Below are positions 29,101-41,100 of a stretch of DNA of 60,000 bases, piece after piece. The notes under the pieces were generated by a model. It worked only from the letters and a program-made list of their open reading frames with translations, had not been told where the DNA came from and searched no databases. Position numbers and translations under genes: made by a program. Each line of letters begins with the position of its first letter. The stretch's first letter is position 1. The stretch comes from Nematostella vectensis (Eukaryota; Cnidaria; Anthozoa; Actiniaria; Edwardsiidae): contig NC_064046.1 of assembly GCF_932526225.1 (NCBI RefSeq), positions 684,001 through 744,000 of the forward strand. The letters are read 5' to 3'.

Positions 29101-32100
29101 CCGCACGGCATTCCTGGAACATGAACTCTTATAGTGATGCCACCAGAAAGGTCGCCGGGAATCCAGAGCTTCTGGCCCTTGGGAAAGCTGTGCTTGCCTC
29201 GCACAACGGGGGACTGGTGTTTGACGGGAAGACCACGTGGCTTGGGACACACCTTAGCGACGACTGCATCATTGACCCTGACCTTTGTACATCCGGGTTC
29301 TCGCTGGCGACCAAGTTAAGGTTTGACGAGGACGTGAAGGCGTGCAAGGACAAGCATTACGTGTTGGATACGGGTGCCGAGAGCGCCAAGTTCCTTGGTA
29401 TTTCCATGTATGTGCAGGAAGGCACGTTCTACTGCGCGCTTGCGACAAAGGCAACGGTGTATAAGGTGAGTATTTCTACTAAACTCGGGTTCCTATTGTC
29501 ATAGTTAGGAAAATTTGTAGTAGGGCATGTACCCAATCTCCTATCAGATTCGATCATTTATTATACCATAAATATTGTTGATAGAGGATTCAACGTTATG
29601 TGGCGTTCACTATAGTGCCGAAACATATCCAGACTTATTTATGAATATTTAAGATCAAATTAATATTTTCAATAAATATAATAGAAAAAAATGTATTCCT
29701 CATTGAGATACTTAGAGGCAGTGTTTTTTTTTATCATAAATTTCTAATCCATTTCCGTCCGTACTCGGTTCTCATTATGAAGTCTCTGTTCCATTCCAGG
29801 CTAAGACGCCCATCGAATCAAACACGTGGTACCTTTTTAGTGTCACATGGTCTACCGCTAAAGGCTTGGTTCTCTTCAGTGCTGGTAAAGAAGTCTATGC
29901 GGACAGGTCCGGAATATCGGACACCGGACGGTCCGTTAATGGTAATGAGCTTAACTTCTGCATCGGTAAAGACGTGCCTTCCGGAGGAAAGGCGTTCGCT
30001 AAGTTCACGATGACCATGGTTGCGTCTTTCAATGGGTATTTGGCGGCCAAGACGATGAGGTCAACCTACTCGTTCTACTGGAGGCAGGGTGAGTGTCATC
30101 ATGGCGTTGAATCATCATCACCACCACCACCACCATCATCATCATGATCATCATGATCATGATCATCATCATCATCATCATCACCACCATCATCACCATT
30201 ACCATCATCACCACCACCACCATCATCATCATTATTGTTATCATTATTATCATCGTCACCATCGTCATCATAATCATCAACCACGATGCTCCTATCCCTA
30301 TAGTTGTTAATCAAATCAGCGTCTTTGTTTATCAGGTCCATCCAGCAGCGCTGTCATCAGAGTCACGTTTATCAACAAGTCAGGCGTCAATGCGCTCGTC
30401 AAACCAAGCAGCGGCCACCTTCCTCAGGGCCTCATGGTAAGCTCAGCAATAAGTCGAACAGTAGTATATGTGGTCACCTTCCGGGGGAGAAATATGTTCG
30501 TTTTACCAAGGTGTCAGCAATAAGTCGCACAGTAACCTCTATATGGGGGTTACCTTCCGGGGGAGAAATATGTTCGTTTTACCAAGGTGTCAGCAATAAG
30601 TCGCACAGTAGTATATGTGGTCACCTTCCGGGGGAGAAATATGTTCGTTTTATCAAGGTGTCAGCAATAAGTCGCACAGTAACCTCTATATGGGGGTTAC
30701 CTTCCGGGGGAGAAATATGTTCGTTTTACCAAGGTGTCAGCAATAAGTCGCACAGTGACCTCTATATGGGGGTTACCTTCCGGGGGAGAAATATGTTCGT
30801 TTTACCAAGGTGTCAGCAATAAGTCGCACAGTAACCTCTATATGGGGGTTACCTTCCGGGGGAGAAATATGTTCGTTTTACCAAGGTGTCAGCAATAAGT
30901 CGCACAGTGACCTCTATATGGGGGTTACCTTCCGGGCGAGAAATCACACAGATTGTGCGTCACGAATGTCAAGCGTGCTGTTCACGTGGATCGTTTGTGT
31001 CATGCGTGCTTTCACGTGACTCGCTTGTGTCACGAAAGTCCATCACGCGGCTCGCTCGCGTCATGCGTGCTGTTCACGTGGGTCGCTTGTGTCACGAGTG
31101 CTGTTCACGTGGGTCGCTTGTGTCACAAGTGCTGTTCACGTGGGTCGCTTGTGTCACGAGTGCTGTTCACGTGACTCGCTTGTGTCACGAGTGCTGTTCA
31201 CGTGGGTCGCTTGTGTCACGAGTGCTGCTCACTTGGGTCGCTTGTGTCACGAGTGATGTTCACGTGGGTCGCTTGTGTCACAAGTGCTGTTCAAGTGGGT
31301 CGCTTGTGTCACGAGTGCTGTTCACGTGGGTCGCTTGTGTCACAAGTGCTGTTCACGTGGGTCGATTGTGTCACGAATGCTGCTCACTTGGGTCGCTTGT
31401 GTCACGAGTGCTGTTCACGTGGGTCGATTGTGTCACGAGTGCTGTTCACGTGGGTCGATTGTGTCACGAATGCTGCTCACTTGGGTCGCTTGTGTCACGA
31501 GTGATGTTCACGTGGGTTGCTTGTGTCACGAGTGCTGTTCACGTGACTCGCTTGTGTCACGAAAGCTGTTCACGTGGGTCGCTTGTGTCACGAGTGCTGT
31601 TCACGTGGGTCGATTGTGTCACGAGTGCTGTTCACGTGACTCGCTTGTGTCACGAGTGCTGTTCACGTTGGTCGCTTGTGTCACGAATGCTGCTCACTTG
31701 GGTCGCTTGTGTCACGAGTGATGTTCACGTGGGTTGCTTGTGTCACGAAAGCTGTTCACGTGGGTCGCTTGTGTCACGAGTGCTGTTCACGTGGGTCGAT
31801 TGTGTCACGAGTGCTGTTCACGTGGGTCGATTGTGTCACGAGTGCTGTTCACGTGGGTCGATTGTGTCACGAGTGCTGTTCACGTGACTCGCTTGTGTCA
31901 CGAGTGCTGTTCACGTGGGTCGCTTGTGTCACGAGTGCTGTTCACGTGGGTCGAATGTGTCACGAGTGCTGTTCAAGTGGGTCGCTTGTGTCACGAGTGC
32001 TGTTCACGTGGGTCGCTTGTGTCACGAGTGCTGTTCACGTGGGTTGCTTGTGTCACGAGTGCTGTTCACGTGGGTCGCTTGTGTCACGAGTGCTGTTCAC

Positions 32101-35100
32101 GTGGATCGCTTGTGTCACGAGTGCTGTTCACGTGGGTTGCTTGTGTCACGAGTGCTGTTCACGTGGGTCGCTTGTGTCACGAGTGCTGTTCACGTGGGTC
32201 GCTTGTGTCACGAGTGCTGTTCACGTGACTCGCTTGTGTCACGAGTGCTGTTCACGTGGGTTGCTTGTGTCACGAGTGCTGTTCACGTGGGTCGCTTGTG
32301 TCACGAGTGCTGTTCACGTGGGTTGCTTGTGTCACGAGTGCTGTTCACGTGGGTCGCTTGTGTCACAAGTGCTGTTCACGTGGGTCGATTGTGTCACGAG
32401 TGCTGTTCACGTGGGTCGATTGTGTCACGAGTGCTGTTCACGTGACTCGCTTGTGTCACGAGTGCTGTTCACGTGGGTCGCTTGTGTCACGAGTGCTGTT
32501 CACGTGGGTCGATTGTGTCACGAGTGCTGTTCACGTGGGTCGCTTGTGTCACGAGTGCTGTTCACGTGGGTCGATTGTGTCACGAGTGCTGTTCACGTGG
32601 GTCGCTTGTGTCACGAGTGCTGTTCACGTGGGTCGATTGTGTCACGAATGCTGTTCACGTGGGTCGCTTGTGTCACAAGTGCTGTTCACGTGGGTCGATT
32701 GTGTCACGAATGCTGTTCACGTGGGTCGAGTGCTGTTCACGTGGGTCGCTTGTGTCACGAGTGCTGTTCACGTGACTCGTGTCGTGAGTGAAATTCACGT
32801 GGTTCACAAGTGTTACAAGCGCTGTTCACGTGTCACGTGCTTAACACGTGTCTATACTGCACATGTGTTCTTTTTCTTTTTTCCCATTTACCTCAATGTT
32901 AAATCTGCTGATCGTTTTATTCAAGGTCCCAAATGACTACGTAATGGACATCTCAGTGGAGGATCATGACAACATTCCCGTCACCTTCAAAGCGGCCATG
33001 CCCGGTGATGGGGGTACACCCCTCTTCTTGAACGGGCAAAGCCATATCACCATCTCCTCGGCCCTCACTCAATCCGCTCCCTTCGTTCTGCAGATATCGC
33101 GATCAGGAGCCTCTTGTAAGTATGCATAGCAGCTGTCAACATTTTATCTACTTACTAGATGCACATCTACTCGAATCCTGATGATGAAGAAGATTTTTTT
33201 TAACCAAACATCACACAAAGTATAACAAAATCTTGAATGGTAGCGTATTGCTGAAAATAGATTCATTTCCGACACTTCCAATTAATTTCAATTCCTTAAT
33301 TATATTATCAGAAAAGTGATAATTGCTATGCACATTCAAAAGAAACATGCTTTTCATGGGCGTATACAGGATTTTTACAGAGTAGGCTTGCAGCACGAAG
33401 TCAGAGTGGTTATAGGGTCTGAGAAACGCGAAGTGACTCTTTCTACAGAATGTCTCTATTGTCGACTCCTCCCCTCCTCCGGACCAGAGCAGCAAGAGTA
33501 AAGAATGGAAGACTGTGCACCTTAGAATCCCGAGAAACACATTTTCCCTTTTAAACGAGAGATTATTTTAGTGATAGGGGTAATCCTTTTTCCATATCCC
33601 CAGGATCTTAGCAAGGGTTGGGGAACTGGGGGCACGTGCCCCCCCCCCCCCCAATATTTTTAATGTTTCTGTATTGTGCCCCTCTGTTCTGAAGCCAAAA
33701 ACATAGTTCTTTTCCTATATCCCTGATCTATTCTTTTTCCCTTTCAGCTTTTCTAAAGACAAAGACATAGTTCTTTTCCTCTATCCCTTTTCCTCTTTTT
33801 CCTTTTCAGCTGTTCTAAAGCCAAAGACAGTTTTTTTCCTCTACCCCTGATCTATTCTTTTTTCCTTTCAGCTGTTCTAAAGCCAAAGACATAGTTCTTT
33901 TCCTCTATCCCTGATCTATTCTTTTTCCATTTCAAGTGTTCTAAACCCAAAGACATAGTTCTTTTCCTCTATCCCTGATCTATTATTTTTCCCTTTTAGC
34001 TGTTCTAAAGCCAAAGACAGTTTTTTCCTCTATCCCTGATCTATTCTTTTTCCCTTTCAGCTGTTCTAAAGCCAAAGACATAGTTCTTTTCCTCTATCCC
34101 TGATCTATTCTTTTTCCCTTTCAAGTGTTCTAAACCCAAAGACATAGTTCTTTTCCTCTATCCCTGATCTATTATTTTTCCCTTTTAGCTGTTCTAAAGC
34201 CAAAGACATAGTTTTTTTCCTCTATCCCTGATCTATTATTTTCCCTTTCAGCTGTTCTTAAGCCAAAGACATAGTTATTTTCCTATATCCCTAATCTATT
34301 TTTTTTTTCCTTTCAACTGTTCTAAAGCCAAAGACATAGTTCTTTTCCTACATCCCTGATCTATTCTTTTTCCCTTTCAGCTGTTCTAAAGCCAAAGACA
34401 TATTTCTTTTCCTATATCCCTGATCTCTTCTTTTTCCCTTTCAGCTGTTCTAAAACCAAAGACATGCTACGTAGCTATAAAGATCCTCAACAAATCCGGC
34501 AAGGACATAATTCTGAAGCCTAACGGAGCCGACGTACCTCCCGCTTTCACCATCCCGGTCAAGAAGGGTACGGCCAAAAGCCTCGTGGTCACAACCAAGG
34601 GCAACGCCCAGATTACCTACCAGGCCATTGACACATCAAACAATGCTCCCTTACTAATAAACGAACATTCCACGGAGACTGTCACACCATCTGAAGTAAA
34701 ACCGTCAAGCCCTGTGGAGGTTATAGTCACGCTACCCGGTCACGCGCAAGGTAGGGGCAGTCTTCCAAACAGATTTCGATAAAACCTGCCCCGGGGGGGG
34801 GGGGGGGGGGGGGAGGGACTCTCCATAAAAAAGTGTACATATGCTCGTCCTATCCCTTAGGGTTTTAAATTCGCCCCAAGTGCTATCCCTTAGGGTCTTC
34901 TGGAAATCTGCTATCCTTTAGGGTGTGTACCAGGGGACCCGACCGAAATATACAAACCACACTTCCTGTTACAGTTAGACTTTCTGTAAAATCTCAGTCA
35001 GTCGTTCTCGTGTCAACCGTGTCAATTGACAACGAAAGTCAATTGGCCAATCAAAATCGCCATCGTCCTATGGATTGCTGTAAAGCCGGCTGTCATTTTA

Positions 35101-38100
35101 GCAATCGTACGTTTGCGGTGATATCTGAAATTTCGTGCTGGAAAAAATGGGGATTTATTAGGCAGTTGTACCGTAGTAGGATTTTAAATATGAAGCTCTT
35201 AGATTATGGGTTATATAAGCGCAATATAAATACTAAATATGCATTTGATTGTAATCGAATTCCTGGCTACTTCTGTGAGCAAATTACTTGGTGTGTCATT
35301 TGCATGTATACTGTATATGTATTTTTCTGGTGGTACGTAAGACTTGCTCCAAGTCGCTTAGAGTCACTTAGTCGACAAAGAATCCCTTGGGTCGAGAACG
35401 GTGGCATATTAGAGAGCTTAAGCAAGTCAACACGAACGGCATCAAAAACGGCGCGCGCGCTCACGAATTGCTGAAAAACGGCGTTGACGTCCGTGACAGG
35501 AAATCTAGAACGGCATTTTCCCTATTTTTACGTTCTACGCGCGCGGTCACGGACGTCAACGCTATTTTTCCAACAATTCGTCAGAGCGCGCGCCGTTTTT
35601 GATGCCGTCCGTGTTGACTTGCTTAAGCTCTCTATTTACAGAGGGACTTCTCGAGTCTAGTGGCACATTTAAATACTATGATTTATTTTTTTTCAATCTC
35701 CACCAGTCATACTGGTGCGGAAGGTATATACAACAGAGCTAGGCTCCAAATCAAGTACCCCCTTGAGCTTATTGTTAGTAAGCATTGTAAGCACTATCAC
35801 TGGGGGTCGACGCGCTAACACATTAAGCCACCCGTGCTTCCACTAGATCTACTCACATCGCCAGTGCTGAATATCGTATGCGCATGCGCGTGCTCTGGTG
35901 AAAACAAACATAATCGTAGTGTTAAATTATTCGAGTGAAGGTGCGAAAGGCTGGCTATAGTCGCTGTTTTGACTGACTGTACAGCATTAAAACCATACTG
36001 TACAAGATGACAGATTTGTTTGATAATGAGGGAGTCATAAAGAAAATTAGAGCCTTAGCTTTTCGCTTGTTTTCGTAGCATTCGCCAAAATGTGACAGTT
36101 CGCCGGTAAAAAGCCGCCATTAAAAAAACTAAAAGGCTGGTTTAACCGCGTGGTACTGGAACTAGTCTTGCGTTTTTCAGGACTGTCACTCACATCTACT
36201 GACCCGAGGTGCTTTGCCTGCCTTCCAGGTGAACAGCTGTACACGTATCTCAGGCTGGTGAATAAGGCCGGCAAGGATGTCAAAGTGACCATCGGTAAGA
36301 CCGAGAAGGTGGTCAGGAAGAATACGATGATGACCCTGAAACAGGGCACCCGAAGCCCCGAACCCATCAAGGTGACGGCCGAGGGCTCTACCGACCACAA
36401 GCCGATCATCATCAATTCTAAAACCAGTGAGGAAGTCGTGCCAAAATCCGAGGCGGTGATTTCCAATTTGGAGCTCACACCATCAGGTGTGTAAAGGATT
36501 AATACTTTCCTTTGTTCATGTATCGTGCAAAATAAGAAGTGATGTGACAAACCCAACCACGGATAGTGCCGAATCACTCCCGAAAAGTACTCTAGCTCGT
36601 AAGTAGTCCCGATCACTCCCGAGTTTCTTTCGAATCCATCCCCAAACAGTGCCGAATGACTCCCGAGTAATATTTGACCTCGTGAGTACTGCCGAATCAC
36701 TCCCGAGTAGTACTCTAGCTCATGAGTAGTACCGAGTCACCCCCGAGTTTTTTTCGTATACATCCCCGAGTAGTGCCGAATCACTCCCGAGTCACTCATA
36801 ATCACCTCATCAACACCGTAGTTCCCAATTACCGCTCACCAAGTTGCACAGAAAAACTGCCAAAGCTTCGAATTCGTGCATTATCGAATGCCCACCTCAC
36901 CCCCCCCCCCCCCCCCGTCCAGTCGAAGTCATCCGTGTATGACAGTACGAGAATAGAATACACAGTGAAAGAAATTGCCTGCAATGCAGGGTTTGCCTAG
37001 TGGCGGCTATAAACCACCGGGTAAATAGATAAACGTCTGTATTGCAGGCTAAGAAATAAAATGTGTTGTGTGAATATCGTGAGAAGACTATTACTAATCT
37101 GTATTCTCTGTCTATATATAATGTCTATGTATAATCTGTATTGTGTGATTGCTTCTGCTCACAGCTATGGCTGAGAAGAAACAAGGCATCCCGTCAAGTA
37201 AGTATCTACTGAAAATGTATCTAGATAAATAGCATCGAATAACTCTCACTTATTACCAATTTTAATTTTAAAATACCCGACATCTTGACATTATTAACGA
37301 GTACCGAGATATGACAACAATCCTTTCTGATGAGCACCGCGATCTTTTCCCTAAGGTGACACTTACCGAATATCTCCCTACTACATCACCCTCAAGATCA
37401 GCAATCGCGCGGGCAGAAAGACCGTCATTGCGCCAAGCTTCGACGAGATCGTGCGCGGCTTCCATGTGGGAGATGGCCCGGTAGTGCAGGTCACCAAGGA
37501 ATACGCCGACAACTCACCGGTCAGGCTCGTAGCGTACGACCCGCTGACGGCTAGTCCACTGCTAATGAACAACCATCAGGCTATGGTGCTGAGGCCTGGG
37601 GCATTTAGCGATAAACCGGTAGCCGTGGTAATAACCGCGCCAAGTAAGTACGAAATATATACTTACTTATGACAAATATATATACGTATATTGCAAATTC
37701 GGTAGTCCATCTTACACTTTTTCATACGTGTTTGGACAGTTAACAAACCCTTTGCAAACCATCGTGCAATCCTTATTTTGTTTTTTTATTTTTGTATTGG
37801 CATGAACCGCTCACTTCTTACTAAATTGTTTTTTTTATGGGCATCCCCAGCCCCCCCCCCCCCTCCTCCAGAATTCAGTCAAATATGAAAATAGGCCATT
37901 CCAGCTATAAGTTTGCGCGCGCATAACCATAGAAACCTACCTCAACTACCAGAATGCAGCGCGCGCTTTTTAAAGTTTACATTAAACGAAGCGCGTGCTG
38001 CATGCCGGTAGCTGAGGTACGTTCCCATGGTGAGTGCGCGCGCATGCTTATAGCTGGAATGGCCTATTGGAAGATGATTAAAAGCCAACCTAGCTCCTTA

Positions 38101-41100
38101 GCATTTAATTTTTGGGCGTCTTCCGTCAAAAAACAGATGAATCCGTATTTTCAAGCGTAATTTTTCCTTTACTTTCCATTATCATATTTCCAATATCAAC
38201 AATACAATGCATAATATAGCTAGAGCGAGATAAGGCATGCTCTTTGACTCTATGCAAATTTCTTTAAGCCGGTAACGAGATACCACAGCCAACGGAACAC
38301 TTCATCTCCCTCTTCCTGGACAACAGACTTAACCGCGAGGCACGCATTGTGCCGAGTAGAGGCAGGAAGGGCGGGTACGTGGTTCCTGGGAAGTCCCAAC
38401 TTAAGGTATCCATCATTATTAAGAGTGGACCTAACGAGCCGAAGCCAATCTTGTTCTATGCTGAGGACGTGAAAACGGAAGAGAAACTGGAGCTTAATGG
38501 CAAGATCAGTCCTCAGTCTATCAAAGCATCGGTGCTGCCGGATGTCATCCATAAGCTCAACATTACGGCTTCAGGTGAGAATCTCCAGGGATTGGTCAAG
38601 TTTGCGTCCTGTGTTTTTGTGTGTATTTTGTGCATTGGTAAAGAGGCTCTATAAAGATTAGGGGCTGATATGCAGTTTGGGGATAAAGATTAGGGGCTGA
38701 TATGCAGTTTGGGGATAAAGATTAGGGGCTGATATGCAGTTTGGGGATAAAGATTAGGGGCTGATATGCAGTTTGAGGATAAAGATTAGGGGCTGATATG
38801 CAGTTTGGGGCTTCTGGGGTCATAGAGGTTGAGGTTTGGAGAAACAGACGGTGGGCAATTGATAGAAAAGCGCAGGGGAAGTTAACGGTGGCGAGTCAGC
38901 ATTTATGTGTTAGAAAAACAAATGAGAGAGATGGTGAGCATTTGAAAGAGGTGTAGGGACGGTAAAGGGCGGTGTTTAATATTCCTTCTAGTATGATGAA
39001 AAATAAGATAGATTGTGCTTAATTGAAAAATTAAAAAAAAAATTAAATTGTTAATGACCATAAACATAATGCAAGCAATTAAAAAACTCTTTGTTATATT
39101 CAATAAAGCTCCCTCTGTCAAACCGGCGCACTCCTGGTCGATGCTTGCCCTCAAGAACAATCACATCTTCGGTAGTCCATCTCTTCGCGCTGAGGGTGTC
39201 TACAGCTTTGTGGACGACGGCGTAAGCTTCGACGGCTCAACCAACTTTATGACGACCTCCCTCATGAACGACGATTGCATTGTGAACCCAGATGTGTGCC
39301 CAAAAGGGTTCACGGTCGGAACTAAGATCAAGTTCGCCCAGGAAGAGTTGATGTATAATGAGCCCGGGTTTATTTTGGACAGCGGTGGTCACCGTAGGGG
39401 CAAGCGCGGCGTGTCGTTGTATGTAGATAATGGGCGCTTTTATGCAGAGGTTGAGACAACAGACAGAATCTGGACGGTAAGATTCAAATGTTAACGGCCG
39501 TTCGATTTGCGCCATGCTTTTTTTCCTAGGATGAATGGTTTTGTAAGCAAAATCTAAATCCATCCTCCTATTAAAACTTATATGTTTTAAGTATCAAACA
39601 ATGGAAAATTTATATTTTCAAGATATTCAACAAAACCAAGAGAATAGTGTCACGCAGACTCTAATGTTAAAAAGTAATGGTGCAGAATTTGATTTTGCCT
39701 ATTTGTTGACACCGATTTTATTACTGATTTCGCTACTGGTTTCGTGTCTTATTCCGACCGGTTTTGTGTCTTATTCCGACTGGATTTCCGACCCTGCTTT
39801 TGATTTCGATTTTCTAAACCAATATCTGAAAATTTCGTATTTGATTGTTCAAAAGCTATTGTGTATTTGATTGTTCAAAAGCGATTGTGTGAGTGGATGA
39901 TTTTGACCGATGCTTGTTATCGCAGACATCTCAGCCTATCCTCTCAGAGGACTGGCTCTACATCATGATGACTTGGGATAAGCACGACGGCATCAGACTC
40001 TACGAGAACTCGATTCTACGGGCGAGTGACGACACAGGCCGACCCGTCAGCTACTCCAATGTACTCGACTCGGAGTCGAATCTGGTAGTTGGGCGGGACG
40101 CGAGCGGGATGGCCCGTAACGCCAAGTTTGACTTGGGGTCACTCACCACCTTCGCTAGCTGCCTATCACAGAAGGACGTCAACAAGGCGTATATATTCTT
40201 TTCCAGTAGCTGTAAGTAGTTCCTCGAGTAATATGTTGTGCTGAGGAGGGTTGAAAGGGGCAAGATGTGAAAGAGGTGAAATACCTAGTGTGAATAATAG
40301 AAAAAAAACTTCAACAAAGCCATAAGTTCTTATACCTTGGGGGACTACCCGGAAGGGAAGGGAAGTTATCGAAGAGTATAATGTTCTTGTTCTCGGGATT
40401 ACACGGTATTGTCAGAACCCTCCACTATCCGCTCCATCACCTTACCCCATGGTGTAACTTACCTATTCTATCACTCGCAGTGTCTGCCAAAATCTACTAC
40501 GCACCTATTCGCGTCACAAACGACGCAGGTCGAAGAATCGTTCTCAGACCGGACAAGGGCAACCCCCATGGCTTCCCCATGGAGCCCCGCTCCACCATGG
40601 AGGTGACCCTAATGTCCATGTCTACGGATGCCACGCCCATCGCCCCTGTTGCCTTCAAGGCGTACGATAAGGACACCAAGACACCCTTCGAGATTAACAA
40701 TAGCGAGAGACCGTTCCTTGTTACTCCAGTGGAGTCTATGGAGGACTTTACGACCATGGTCGTCTCCGCGCCTCGTAAGTAATAAGAGATAAAGTGAGGA
40801 TAAAGGCTCGTTCTTACATGGACGTAAGCGCAAGCGCAGCGCTTGTAATTTTCCGATTCTCACTGGAACGTTAGCGCAAGAGCAAGTGTAAAAAACACAA
40901 GAGAACGCAACTGCTTGATTTTCTTGCGCTTCCGTTTGTACTTGCGCTTGCGCTGGTGTCCTAGTGTGAACCAGCCTTAATAGATTTGGTGCGCTGGTGT
41001 CCTAGTGTGAACCAGCCTTAATATATTTGTTGCGCTGGTGTCCTAGTGTGAACCAGCCTTAATAGATTTGGTGCGCTGGTGTCCTAGTGTGAACCAGCCT

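Noticed and set aside
30886-32936. Open frames up to 371 codons on + in the 31-bp array
   Set aside because: All three frames are open because the unit lacks stops; the peptides are pure repeats and the region is an intron of B9.
34923-35474. 183-codon + frame
   Set aside because: No recognisable domain, overlaps the left arm of the 35.4-kb fold-back element, and lies between B10 and B11 in an intron.
36047-36700. 217-codon minus-strand frame
   Set aside because: Antisense shadow of the B11 exon, which fits the gene on + in phase and pattern.
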